This document shows positions 35,151 through 44,131 of a DNA stretch of 64,000 nucleotides, piece by piece. Each line of letters starts with the position of its first letter. The first letter of the stretch is position 1. The DNA is taken from the NCBI RefSeq assembly GCF_000685035.1, contig NZ_BAYB01000008.1, positions 310,001 to 374,000 on the forward strand, given 5' to 3'. The position numbers and the translations under genes were made by a program. The notes below the pieces were generated by a model. That model did no database searches. It was given only the letters and a program-made list of their open reading frames with translations, and had not been told where the DNA came from. This DNA comes from Paraburkholderia ferrariae NBRC 106233 (GTDB taxonomy: Bacteria; Pseudomonadota; Gammaproteobacteria; Burkholderiales; Burkholderiaceae).

Positions 35151-36986
35151 TCACGCGTGCGCCTTGAACTGAAACTGCAACCGCCCGTCCTTGAATGGCA
35201 AGCTCGACAAATCATCCTGCCCGACCTCCTCCCGAATCAATCGATTCAGTTTCGCGTTCATGTCCTCCATCAACGCGCCATGCAAGTCCGGCCGGATCGC
35301 GAGGTTGTCCATTTCGCCCGGATCGGTGTAGAGATCGAAGAGTTCCAGATCGTTGTGCGCCAGTAACGCTTCCAGCGTTTCCGGCTCGTTGAAGTCCGCC
35401 AGCGCAAAGTAGCGACTGAATCGATACCGGCCGTCAAACACGCTGCGAATCGCACCCCGTTGCCTCAGATCCGGCTGCAACGCGGCCGCGCGCGCGTGCA
35501 TCTCCGCGGGGGGCACGCCGCGTTCGCGCATCGTCCTGAATTCGGCGAGCATCCACTCGCTGTCGTAGTAAAGCAGCATCGCGTAGTTGAACAGCGTTGC
35601 GTCGCGAATCGCGTGCACGCCGGCGCGTTCCGGTTGCGCGAGCAAATGGGCAAAGCTGTTTCCCTTCGCGTCGGGGCCGACGATGCGTGCGGCCGTATCG
35701 GCCGGCGCGCCGGTCAACGCGACGAGCGTCGGCGCAACATCGAGATGCGAGGTCAGCGCGCGGCAAGTCTTCCCGCCACGAAAAGCCGGATGCCTGACGA
35801 GCATCGGCACGTGATTCTGCTGGCGATAAGCGTTGGCGCCTTTGTCGATCATCTGGTGATGGCCCGCCAGGTCGCCGTGATCGGACGTCAGGACGACGAT
35901 CGTTTTATCGGCGATCCCGAGATCGTCCAGCTCGTTGAGCAGGCGCTCGACGTGCTGATCGCAGTCGCGAATGCAATTCAGGTAGTAGTCCTGATAACGC
36001 TTTACCGTAGCATCGTCGAACGTTATCTTGCCGATCAGCGCCTCGTGGGCGGCTGAATACATCGCGTGCGCCTTCGGCCGGTCCGGCGACACGAGCGGTT
36101 GTCGGCGCGACGCGGGCAGCGGAACCTGGTCCCAGTGCGCGTCGTAAAGCTGGCTATCCGGCGCCGGGCGCGTTGGAATCAGGCCAGATCCGTTCGGCCG
36201 CCCCGAAGGGTCGGTGTTGAGCCACATCGCGTCATGCGGATTGACGAGATTGACCGCCAGGAACCAGGGCTTCCCGCCCGCCGCATCGGGGCGCTGCTCG
36301 CGCATCCAGCTGATCGCGGCCTGGGCGGTCATGCCATCGAAGTTGTAGCCGCCATGTGCGGAACCCACGAGATCGCCGACACCGAAATAGTCGTCGAAGC
36401 CATACGCGCGCATGGCGTTGTTGTAATCGGCCACCGGTGCGTTGTATGGCGAATTCGATTCGTGCATGGTCGCGCTCAGATGCCATTTGCCGACGTACAC
36501 GGCCCGATAGCCCGCGTCCTTCATCATGTGGCCGACCGTTCGAATCGACGTCGGCATGTCCGGCTGCCACGGTAGCCCCGCGTTGTCGAATACGCCCGTG
36601 TGCTGCATGTGCTGCCCGGTATAGAGGGTCGAGCGCGACGGCGAACACACGCAGGCCGCAATCTGGTGATTGATGAAGCTGACGCCGCTCTTCGCAAGGC
36701 GCTCGCGCCCCGGCACGCTAACGGGCCATGCATCGAAATAGCGCTCCTGGTCGACGAGCACGAAAAGAATGTTATAGCCGGCCGGCAGGCCGGGCAGCTT
36801 CGCCGCGGAACGGTTCGCCTCGCTCGCGTCCGGACTCTCCGCCGATCCGGTGGCCATCGCCGCGACCGGTGCAATGGCCGCCGTCATCGCGACGGCGCCC
36901 GAGGTCTTGAGGAAGGTGCGTCGCTGGCTGTCGGGCAACGACGAATTGGTTTCCGCGGGGCATACAGGGGTGATCAGGTCAGGCAT
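35151..36986 (-). CDS. Tat-exported sulfatase (alkaline-phosphatase superfamily)
   Basis: 611 residues. The N-terminus has a twin-arginine signal (RRTFLKTSGAVAMTAAIAPV). The type I sulfatase motif is CSPSRSTLYTG, whose Cys would be converted to formylglycine, within ACVCSPSRS; GKWHLSA and TSDHGDLAGHHQ supply metal ligands. Sulfate-ester hydrolysis in the periplasm is the likely role (aryl or choline sulfate type not resolved). No maturase gene is in the window. It is divergent from a porin gene, and the intergenic region has GTTC/GAAC repeats matching those before the monooxygenase. Confidence 0.88.
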   Translation of the reverse strand: MPDLITPVCPAETNSSLPDSQRRTFLKTSGAVAMTAAIAPVAAMATGSAESPDASEANRSAAKLPGLPAGYNILFVLVDQERYFDAWPVSVPGRERLAKSGVSFINHQIAACVCSPSRSTLYTGQHMQHTGVFDNAGLPWQPDMPTSIRTVGHMMKDAGYRAVYVGKWHLSATMHESNSPYNAPVADYNNAMRAYGFDDYFGVGDLVGSAHGGYNFDGMTAQAAISWMREQRPDAAGGKPWFLAVNLVNPHDAMWLNTDPSGRPNGSGLIPTRPAPDSQLYDAHWDQVPLPASRRQPLVSPDRPKAHAMYSAAHEALIGKITFDDATVKRYQDYYLNCIRDCDQHVERLLNELDDLGIADKTIVVLTSDHGDLAGHHQMIDKGANAYRQQNHVPMLVRHPAFRGGKTCRALTSHLDVAPTLVALTGAPADTAARIVGPDAKGNSFAHLLAQPERAGVHAIRDATLFNYAMLLYYDSEWMLAEFRTMRERGVPPAEMHARAAALQPDLRQRGAIRSVFDGRYRFSRYFALADFNEPETLEALLAHNDLELFDLYTDPGEMDNLAIRPDLHGALMEDMNAKLNRLIREEVGQDDLSSLPFKDGRLQFQFKAHA

Positions 36987-37036
36987 GACTCATTCCGATA
37001 ACAAAAATCCGCAAGGGCACCCGCATGTTCAAAAAT

Positions 37037-37052
37037 GTTCCATTAAAGGAAC
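37037..37052. promoter_or_regulatory. GTTCC-GGAAC inverted repeat in sulfatase/porin divergent region
   Basis: GTTCC-ATTAAA-GGAAC is a perfect 5-bp inverted repeat, with a further TGTTCA half site at 37025 just upstream. More TGTTCT and GGAACAT strings occur at 37183-37222. Half sites match those at 38499. The rest of the 287-base gap shows no gene. Confidence 0.45.
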
Positions 37053-37273
37053 GTTGATCCTTTTTTGGCATTGTTGCACAGACGCTTATCGAAGAGAAAT
37101 TGTTTCATTCGTCGCTGCGCAAATCCCACATTCCCCGTAATACCGGTGAAAACCACAAGATTCGCATCATTTATTTTGATGTTCTAATGTTTCATGTAAG
37201 GTCAATAGTTCCCGGTATGGAACATATCGATTTCAAAAACCCTTCTCTTTGAACTTGTCGATCCAGAACAAAA

Positions 37274-38347
37274 ATGAACAGAACATGCATTGCAGGACTG
37301 GTTGCTATCAACCTTTGCGGATCCGCTTTCGGGCAAAGCAGCGTGACGCTTTATGGCAGCCTCGATTCCGGCCTGGCCTATGTCAATAACAGCGGCGGGC
37401 ATACGCTGTTCAAGGCCAACCAGAGCAACATGCAGCCGGATCGTTGGGGCATCATCGGTGTCGAGGATCTGGGCGGCGGATTGCGTTCGGTATTCCGTCT
37501 GGAGAATGGGTTCTTCACGAATACCGGCGCATTCGTGAATTCGGGCACCGAATTCAATCGCCGCGCGTACGTCGGCCTCGAGTCGGATCAGGCCGGAACG
37601 CTGACGCTCGGGCATCAGACTGCGTTGTCATTCGACCTCCTGACGCCCTTCGCAAACGCGTATGCGGGAAGTTCGTGGAACATGTTCCATCCGGGCAATG
37701 TCGACGGGCTTGCCGATTCGGCCACGTCGGTCATCAACAACGCGGTCAAGTACCGCTCCCCGAACTATGGGGGCGTTAGTGTCGCGGGGCTGTTCGGATT
37801 CGGCAATACGACCAACTTCGGTCAGGACAACACATGGAGTGCGGCGCTGACCTATGACCGCGGCCCCTTTCAGGCTGCAGCGTTCTATCAGCTTCAGCAC
37901 AATCAGGCGTTTGCGCTGGCGCCGCTGGCGCTCGGCACGTTCCAGGGGCAGATTGCCACCAACTATGTCGCCGACCGGGCCGAGTTCTGGGGCGCCGGCG
38001 GCGCCTATACGCTGGGATCGGTCAAGCTGCACGCGCTCTATACGCGAGTAAGGCTGGAGTCGAAACAATACGCGGACACCTATCAGGCCTATGACGCCGG
38101 CTCCGAATGGTCGGTCACGCCGTTCACCACGTTGACGGCCGGCGCCAACACCACGACGCTCCACGCGCACCGCTGGACCCAGATCGGACTCGGCTATATC
38201 TACGCGCTGTCCAGGCAGACCCAACTCTACCTGCAGGGCATTTACGAGCACACCAATCCGGGCGGGTATGCGTCGCTGTCCGTTGCCGGCACTTCGAGCA
38301 CGAGCAACCAGGTCCTGCTGCTGACCGGAATCCATCACAATTTCTGA
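37274..38347 (+). CDS. OmpC-type general porin
   Basis: 357 residues, signal MNRTCIAGLVAINLCGSAFG, mature QSSVTLYGSLDSGLAYVNN, RWGIIGVEDLGGGLRSVF, FNRRAYVGLES, GTLTLGHQT and terminal HHNF. It is divergent from the sulfatase, upstream of the FAD monooxygenase and IclR genes, and may admit the sulfated or aromatic substrate. Confidence 0.93.
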   Translation: MNRTCIAGLVAINLCGSAFGQSSVTLYGSLDSGLAYVNNSGGHTLFKANQSNMQPDRWGIIGVEDLGGGLRSVFRLENGFFTNTGAFVNSGTEFNRRAYVGLESDQAGTLTLGHQTALSFDLLTPFANAYAGSSWNMFHPGNVDGLADSATSVINNAVKYRSPNYGGVSVAGLFGFGNTTNFGQDNTWSAALTYDRGPFQAAAFYQLQHNQAFALAPLALGTFQGQIATNYVADRAEFWGAGGAYTLGSVKLHALYTRVRLESKQYADTYQAYDAGSEWSVTPFTTLTAGANTTTLHAHRWTQIGLGYIYALSRQTQLYLQGIYEHTNPGGYASLSVAGTSSTSNQVLLLTGIHHNF

Positions 38348-38498
38348 CCGACTGCGAGCACGCGCGCCGACTGCAACGTTCGGCCGCGCTCACCTGGCGC
38401 AGTCGCCCCCGCCTCTCCCCTCGGGGTTTTACCTCATGACCTTTTCCTTGCGATGCCGCGCGATTGGCATCAGTATACGTGTTCAATTTAGTTCTATT

Positions 38499-38514
38499 TG
38501 TTCATTTTTGAACA
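38499..38514. promoter_or_regulatory. Palindrome TGTTCA-TTTT-TGAACA before the monooxygenase gene
   Basis: A perfect 6-bp inverted repeat with a 4-base spacer, 29 bases before the start at 38543. A GTTCTATT string and a GTTCAATT string lie just upstream. Candidate IclR operator, given the IclR gene two genes downstream. Confidence 0.5.
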
Positions 38515-38542
38515 TATGAGACGCAACGCAGCGGGAGATGAA

Positions 38543-39664
38543 ATGCTGAAGATTGGAATCGTGGGTGGCGGAATCGGTGGGCTTGCGGCGGCAATCGCGC
38601 TGCGCAAAGCGGGTCATCAGGCCGTCGTTTTTGAACAGGCCGCCCGTTTCGGGCGCGTCGGCGCGGACATCAATCTCACCCCCAACGCGGTTCGCGCGCT
38701 GGATGGGCTCGGCATCGGTGCCACGCTGCGCGAAACGGCCGCACGGCCGAGCGCGCGCATCAGCCGCATGTGGGACACCGGCGAGGTTACGTCGCGGCTC
38801 GCGATGTCGGACGAGGCGGAGCGCAAATACGGCGCGCCGCAACTGACCCTGCACCGCGCGGACGTGATGGCCGCGCTGGAGCAGGCGTTGTTGCCGGAAG
38901 AGCTTCATCTGGGCAAGCGCACGGTGTCCGTCGCGCAAACCGGCGATGCCGCCACGATCACGCTCGACGACGGCTCCACGCACGCGTTCGACCTGCTGCT
39001 GGGCGCGGACGGCATTCATTCCGGCGTGCGCCGCTTCCTGCTCGGCGACGAGCACCCGCAGTTCACCGGCATCGTGTCGTATCGCGCGGTCGTGCCGGCC
39101 GAGCGTCTTCAGGGCGGCGACCTCGGTGCGTTCGTCAAATGGTGGGGTCCGACTGACGACCTGCAGATCGTCACGTTCCCGTTGAATCTCGGTCGCGACA
39201 TCTTCGTCTTCGCCACCACGTCGCAGCCGGACTGGACACACGAATCGTGGACCATGCCGGGCGACCCCGACGCGCTGCGCCGCGCCTATGCGGACTTCCA
39301 CCCCGAAGCGCGTGCGCTGCTCGCCGCTTGCGACACGGTGCTGGCCTCGGCGTTGTATATTCGCGATCCGTTGCCGAAATGGACCGGCGAGCGCATGGCG
39401 CTGCTCGGCGACGCGTGCCACCCGATGATGCCGTTCATGGCGCAGGGGGCCGGCATGGCGATCGAGGACGCGGTCGTGCTGTCGCGCGCATTGACCGGCG
39501 TCGGTACGGACGGTCTCGGTGCGGCGCTCGCGCGCTACGAGCACGCACGTCAGGAACGCACGGCACGCATCCAGATCGGTTCGCGCAGCAACAACTGGCT
39601 GAAGGCCGGCGGCAACGCCGACTGGGTCTATGGATACGATGCGTGGACCGTCCCGCTGGCCTGA
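38543..39664 (+). CDS. FAD-dependent aromatic monooxygenase (salicylate / 6-hydroxynicotinate hydroxylase type)
   Basis: 373 residues, class A flavoprotein hydroxylase. N-terminal FAD fold GIVGGGIGGLAAAIAL, the middle DG motif in LLLGADGIHSGVRRFL, and the late GDACHPMMPFMAQGAGMAIEDA flavin motif are intact. The C-terminal NNWLK--GNADWVYGYDAW resembles NicC and salicylate-1-hydroxylase relatives. The ATG at 38543 has GGGAG close upstream and gives the normal start; ATG 38516 would add 9 residues. Substrate not known; linkage to a sulfatase suggests a sulfated phenol route, which is inference. Confidence 0.88.
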   Translation: MLKIGIVGGGIGGLAAAIALRKAGHQAVVFEQAARFGRVGADINLTPNAVRALDGLGIGATLRETAARPSARISRMWDTGEVTSRLAMSDEAERKYGAPQLTLHRADVMAALEQALLPEELHLGKRTVSVAQTGDAATITLDDGSTHAFDLLLGADGIHSGVRRFLLGDEHPQFTGIVSYRAVVPAERLQGGDLGAFVKWWGPTDDLQIVTFPLNLGRDIFVFATTSQPDWTHESWTMPGDPDALRRAYADFHPEARALLAACDTVLASALYIRDPLPKWTGERMALLGDACHPMMPFMAQGAGMAIEDAVVLSRALTGVGTDGLGAALARYEHARQERTARIQIGSRSNNWLKAGGNADWVYGYDAWTVPLA

Positions 39665-39691
39665 GCCCCGCCCCCCTTTTCAAGCGTAGAG

Positions 39692-40474
39692 ATGACGACA
39701 GACAAGCCCGACCATTCGAAATCGGCCGATACCGCGCCGTCGCCGGTCGAACGCGCCTTCCGCCTGCTGCGATTCATCGCGGAAGGCGGCTCGACCGCGA
39801 ACATGAGCGACGTCGCGCGGCAGATCGACGTCAATCGCGTGACGCTGAAGCGCCTGCTCGACTCGCTCGAGGCCGCGGACCTGATCGAGCCGCTTGAGTC
39901 GGGTGGGTCGTATCGCCTGGGCATGTCCTTCCTGACGCTCGCTGCCGGCGCGCTGGGCAACGCCGATCTCACCGCACGCGCACGGCAGGTCCTGCCGGGG
40001 CTCGTCGAAAAGACCGGCCTGTCCGCTTACCTCGCCGTCCTCGAAGACGCGGAGATCGTCTATCTGATGTGCGAGACGCCGGACACGCCGCTGGTCAGCC
40101 GCATTCGCGTCGGCAGCCGGATTCCCGCGCACCGTGCGACGCCGGGGCTGGCGATACTCGCCGGTCTGCAAGGCGGCGCGGCGCTTCGCGCACGCTACGG
40201 CACGCACGGCGGCGATCGCGACACGCCCGACTGGGATGCGCTGGAGCACGCGCTCGACACAGTGCGAAGCAACGGTTGCGCGTGGAGTTTTTCGGGCCTC
40301 GAAGCCGGTATCGATTCGTGCGCGGCCGCGATCCGCGACAGTCGCGGGACCGTGCTGGCGGCACTCAGCGTCGCGGGCCCCGACAGCGCCTTTTCAGCAG
40401 ATCCTGCGCTGCGCCAGCTCGCCGAGAAAAGCGTCAGGGCGGCGGCCGACGCGCTGTCCCGTTCGAGTCTTTGA
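39692..40474 (+). CDS. IclR-family transcriptional regulator
   Basis: 260 residues with the winged helix (SDVARQIDVNRVTLKRLLDSLE) and effector domain (IPAHRATPGLAILAG and NGCAWSFSGLEAGIDSCAAAI). It is 27 bases after the monooxygenase, so it is probably co-transcribed and controls the sulfatase, porin and monooxygenase genes through the palindromes at 37037 and 38499. It ends convergently with the T6SS genes. Confidence 0.9.
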   Translation: MTTDKPDHSKSADTAPSPVERAFRLLRFIAEGGSTANMSDVARQIDVNRVTLKRLLDSLEAADLIEPLESGGSYRLGMSFLTLAAGALGNADLTARARQVLPGLVEKTGLSAYLAVLEDAEIVYLMCETPDTPLVSRIRVGSRIPAHRATPGLAILAGLQGGAALRARYGTHGGDRDTPDWDALEHALDTVRSNGCAWSFSGLEAGIDSCAAAIRDSRGTVLAALSVAGPDSAFSADPALRQLAEKSVRAAADALSRSSL

Positions 40475-40511
40475 CGGCCACTCGCCTTTCCTGGCCGATG
40501 CCACTTCGACG

Positions 40512-41042
40512 TCACTGCGAAGCTTTGCGCCCCGTCCCCTCCCCACCGAGCAGAAGCTGGTCAACGAGTTCGAGCTTCAGCGGCTTGTCCGCATCGAGCT
40601 TCTTTTTCTCGATCACGTATTTCCAGCCGTCTCCGCTGCCCGGGTTGCGGTAGAACGCCACGACGGCCACGTACTTCGTATTGGCTTTCATCGGCTGCGA
40701 CAGGCTCGCCGACGCCCCCGGGTTCAACGCCGCGGCCATGCCGTCCTGCAGATCCTGCGCAAGCACGGTGCGGTCGCTTTTCAGCAGATCGTCGTACGAA
40801 GCGCCATCGAAAAGCTTGCGATCCCGGAGCTGATACACGCGCACCGCGACCGAGGTCGGCCGGCCCGCATCGTCCGGATTCAGGGCCTCGCGCGCGGACA
40901 GATCGACGTTGAGTACCTTGACCTGCTTGTAAAACACAGCGTGGTAAGCACTCGACGTGGTGTCGGACGCAGCCTGCCAGGCGCCGCAGGCCGGCAGCAG
41001 AAAGGCAGAGACAGTCGCCGCAATCGTCAGGCGGTTAAGCAT
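40512..41042 (-). CDS. tssJ: T6SS outer-membrane lipoprotein TssJ
   Basis: About 176 residues. Lipobox LLPAC near residue 19, then a transthyretin-like beta domain (VAVRVYQLRDRKLFDGASYDDLL) typical of the TssJ/SciN family. It anchors the TssJLM membrane complex to the outer membrane by binding TssM. Start codons at 41045 and 41042 are adjacent; the second has the better distance from GGGGA. Last gene of the leftward T6SS run. Confidence 0.9.
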   Translation of the reverse strand: MLNRLTIAATVSAFLLPACGAWQAASDTTSSAYHAVFYKQVKVLNVDLSAREALNPDDAGRPTSVAVRVYQLRDRKLFDGASYDDLLKSDRTVLAQDLQDGMAAALNPGASASLSQPMKANTKYVAVVAFYRNPGSGDGWKYVIEKKKLDADKPLKLELVDQLLLGGEGTGRKASQ

Positions 41043-41055
41043 CATGGTTCCCCGG

Positions 41056-42174
41056 TTAGGTGCGTTTCGGAATCAGGTAAGGATTGGGCGCCGGCGTGGG
41101 AAACGCCTCGGTCATGCCGAGTGAAATCGTGATCGTGCGCTCGTCCTCGGCGGGCAGCACCGTGGTCCACCCCAGGCGCGGCGCAGGCCCCGCGGATACC
41201 GCGCCGATGGCCGGCAGCGGCGCGATCCGCGACGACACCTGCATGCGCAGATGGACGTCGGCCTTCACACCCACATAAAGCCGCACGAACGCCAGCAGCT
41301 CGCGATTGAGCCACGCTCCCGGCAAAAGATCGTGCGCCTGCTGCGCATTGGCGGGGCGCAGCGTGACCCGCGCGGCACGACTGCGATAGGCAAGCCGCCG
41401 CCCCAGCACGTAGCCTCCGCCCAGCCCTCGCCGTGCGCCCTCTCCCTGCGCTGCGGGACGAGAGCTTAGCGGCAGCGGTTGCCCGGGGCGCGTGAGCACG
41501 GCAAAAAATTCGTCGACGCGCACTTCCACGCCCGGCACCGCCAGCGCAATCACGCCCGCGAGACCTTCAGGCGTGCGGGTCTTCAGGTTCAGGAGACCCA
41601 GCAGCGCAAGCATGCGGCAATCGGGCAAACCCGCGCGCTTCGGCTTGTCGCCCCAGCCGAATCCGACGAGGCTCAGCAGGTTGCGCGAATGCGCGTCGGT
41701 GCCGCCCGGCCGGAAGCTCTCCGGATAGCGGTACTTCTTCCATGCCCGGTACAGCATCGTGACGAAGCGGTGATCGAAGCGGTCGAGAAACGATTCGACC
41801 ACTTCATGTCCCTCTTCGCGCAAGACAATGTCGTCGATCAGGTGCGGCGGCATCGCCGCATCGACGCCATACAGCCCCATGAAGGTCGTGCGCACGGTGG
41901 GCAGCACCGGCGGTGCGGCTTCATCGGCTTCGTCAGTTGTGTCGCCTGTGTCGCCGAAGTCGACCGCGGCGACCTCGCCCGCCGGAAATCCGGCGCGCGG
42001 CCACGAGCCGAAGCGCACGGGCTCATGCCCGGGCGTATCGCGCGTACCGAGGCCCGGGCGGTCCGGCGCACGGACTTCGAGCAGACGGCACAACTGCATG
42101 AAGTTCATTCGGGGCGCGCGGGCCAGCAGCGAGGCGACCAGGGGCTCGAGATCGGGAGAGTCCTGCGGCTTCAT
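41056..42174 (-). CDS. tssG: T6SS baseplate protein TssG
   Basis: 372 residues, TssG/ImpH/VasB family. Visible are the N-terminal FMQLCRLLEVRAPDRPGLG, V-F-GLYG-DAAMPPHL, and DHRFVTMLYRAWKKYRYP, all standard. TssG, with TssE, TssF and TssK, builds the T6SS baseplate wedge. Its start is set by an ATGA overlap with the end of tssF. Confidence 0.92.
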   Translation of the reverse strand: MKPQDSPDLEPLVASLLARAPRMNFMQLCRLLEVRAPDRPGLGTRDTPGHEPVRFGSWPRAGFPAGEVAAVDFGDTGDTTDEADEAAPPVLPTVRTTFMGLYGVDAAMPPHLIDDIVLREEGHEVVESFLDRFDHRFVTMLYRAWKKYRYPESFRPGGTDAHSRNLLSLVGFGWGDKPKRAGLPDCRMLALLGLLNLKTRTPEGLAGVIALAVPGVEVRVDEFFAVLTRPGQPLPLSSRPAAQGEGARRGLGGGYVLGRRLAYRSRAARVTLRPANAQQAHDLLPGAWLNRELLAFVRLYVGVKADVHLRMQVSSRIAPLPAIGAVSAGPAPRLGWTTVLPAEDERTITISLGMTEAFPTPAPNPYLIPKRT

Positions 42175-43979
42175 AGCGGCGAATGCTCCGCCTTGCTGCG
42201 CGGCCAGACCGTGCGGGTCTGCGACGGCAGGCTCACGATCGCGAGCTTCGTGAACAGGTTGATTTCCGCATACAGCGCGAAGAACCGGTGCAGCAGTTCG
42301 CCGAACAGCATCACATCGCCCTCGCCCGCGAACGCATGAGCATCGAGTGTGACCTCGATCAGCACGCCGCGTTCGACCGAGCCGCCCGACACCTCCTCGA
42401 GCAGTTCCTCGGAAACCCGGAGGATGCCGTTGAGGCGGCGCCGGTTCAGTTCGTCGTCGGTCCAGTCGTAGAGGCCGAGCGCGCCGCGCAGCACCTGCGC
42501 GTCCATCAGCGAAAGGAAGTTGGGCGCAAGGTGCGACAGAACCCGCCACTGGAACCGGTCATCCGTTGGCGGATAAAGCGGCAGCGTGGGCGCGACCAGA
42601 TTGCGCACGCCGGCAACGTTCGGCGTGCTCGCCGCGAGTTCGTTCAGACTGGCCTCGCGCAACCCCTTGCGCGGCAGCATACCGTTGGTGCCGGTCACGC
42701 GCAGCGAGAGACTTTCCTCCGGCAGCGTCTCCATCGTCTCCCAGGCATGGCCGCCGAGGACGACCCACGTTTCATGCAGCCCCGACATGCCCGGCCGCAC
42801 GCGCGCGTGAAAATACCGCTCCGGCGCCTCGTGACGCAGCATGCCCCCACGATGCCGGAACGTGGCGAACGGCACGTATTCGTAGCGCTCCGCCGTCACG
42901 TGGTCGAATGCCTCGATGGCATCGACCGCGTATGTTTCGACGTGCTCGCCCTGATGGCCAGCCGGCACGACACGGTATTCGGTCTCGTGATGATTGATCT
43001 CGATGGGTTCCGCGTCCAGTTCGAAGAGATTGATGACGGGCGAGCAGAACAGCCGCACGTTGTCCCGGCTGAAACGCTGGTCGGACGGGTAGGCATCCTT
43101 AAGGACGATCTCGAACTCGAAACGGGTGGCTCCTGCAGGCAGCCTTGCCACATCGAGTCCACACAGATCGACAAAGAGAAACTTCTCCCGGAACGAAAAA
43201 TATTCGAGCAGAAGCTGATAGCCCGAAAACGCAGCCTCCGCCTTGGGCCACAGCCGCTCTTCCGTGGAGAAGCCCGCAGGCTCGATCGTGACGCCGGCTA
43301 CCTGCAGCGCCTCGCCATCCCGCACTTCCGGAATGCGCCACAGGATCGCATCGACCTGGCGCGTGAGCGCGAGGTGCATGGAAAACGCCACCGGCAGATC
43401 GGCGTTCAGGTGCAGGCGCAACCGAGACAGATCGGTTTCCTCGCGCCGTGCCGAATGATGAAGTTCGAAGCCCAGCCGGATGACCGAGCGGCCGTCGTGC
43501 CGCACCGTTGGTTCGGCATGCGTAATGGTGAGCGGCTGCAGCATCACCGCCTGAGTGGTGCGATAAAGACACTGCACCGTGCGTGGTGTCGTGCCCTCGG
43601 CGCCCGCCGCGGGCGGCACGCTGATCGGCGCGGAGCGGATCGGCACACCCGCAGGCACGACTTCGGTCCGCTGGAGCTTCTCCCGAAGCGAAATCAGTTC
43701 GACGACCGAGAGTGACGGCATCATCCGCAGATAGTGCGGCCACAGCAGGCTCACGAGCCCTTCGGTGAGTTCCGGCAATTCGTCGTCGAGTTTTTGCTGC
43801 AGGCGCCCGGTGAGAAAGGCAAAACCCTCGTGCATCCGCTCGACGTAGGGATCGCGGTCGCCCACGCGATCGAGGTTGAGCATGCGCGCCCGGTCCGGAT
43901 ACGCCTTCGCGAACTCTTTCCCGGATTCGTGCAGATAGCGCATCTGGGCTTCGTAGTAGCGCAGAATCGGATTGTCCAT
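42171..43979 (-). CDS. tssF: T6SS baseplate protein TssF
   Basis: 602 residues, TssF/ImpG/VasA family. N-terminal YYEAQMRYLHESGKEFAKAYP with the family FLTGRL and ELTEGLVSLLWPHYLRMMPS, and a late DGTLDA-like core. AGGAAG lies 7 bases before the ATG at 43979. Full length for the family. tssE normally lies next to tssF but is absent here; tssA precedes it with a 152-base gap. Confidence 0.93.
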   Translation of the reverse strand: MDNPILRYYEAQMRYLHESGKEFAKAYPDRARMLNLDRVGDRDPYVERMHEGFAFLTGRLQQKLDDELPELTEGLVSLLWPHYLRMMPSLSVVELISLREKLQRTEVVPAGVPIRSAPISVPPAAGAEGTTPRTVQCLYRTTQAVMLQPLTITHAEPTVRHDGRSVIRLGFELHHSARREETDLSRLRLHLNADLPVAFSMHLALTRQVDAILWRIPEVRDGEALQVAGVTIEPAGFSTEERLWPKAEAAFSGYQLLLEYFSFREKFLFVDLCGLDVARLPAGATRFEFEIVLKDAYPSDQRFSRDNVRLFCSPVINLFELDAEPIEINHHETEYRVVPAGHQGEHVETYAVDAIEAFDHVTAERYEYVPFATFRHRGGMLRHEAPERYFHARVRPGMSGLHETWVVLGGHAWETMETLPEESLSLRVTGTNGMLPRKGLREASLNELAASTPNVAGVRNLVAPTLPLYPPTDDRFQWRVLSHLAPNFLSLMDAQVLRGALGLYDWTDDELNRRRLNGILRVSEELLEEVSGGSVERGVLIEVTLDAHAFAGEGDVMLFGELLHRFFALYAEINLFTKLAIVSLPSQTRTVWPRSKAEHSPL

Positions 43980-44131
43980 CGAAATACTTCCTGTTATTTA
44001 CTCGTAGTGCAGATCAGATTGGAACCGTTACCTGATGTTCTGGATTCCGATGCTGCTGTACGCCGGTGACTCGCAGGCAACAGGCGACGTTGCCCGATTG
44101 CCGCACGAACGGATCGCCGCGCGTGCCTCGC

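Noticed and set aside
37064..37082. Possible sigma-54 promoter (TGGCA...TTGCA) between sulfatase and porin genes
   Set aside because: The GG and GC elements are about 3 bases too close for a -24/-12 promoter.
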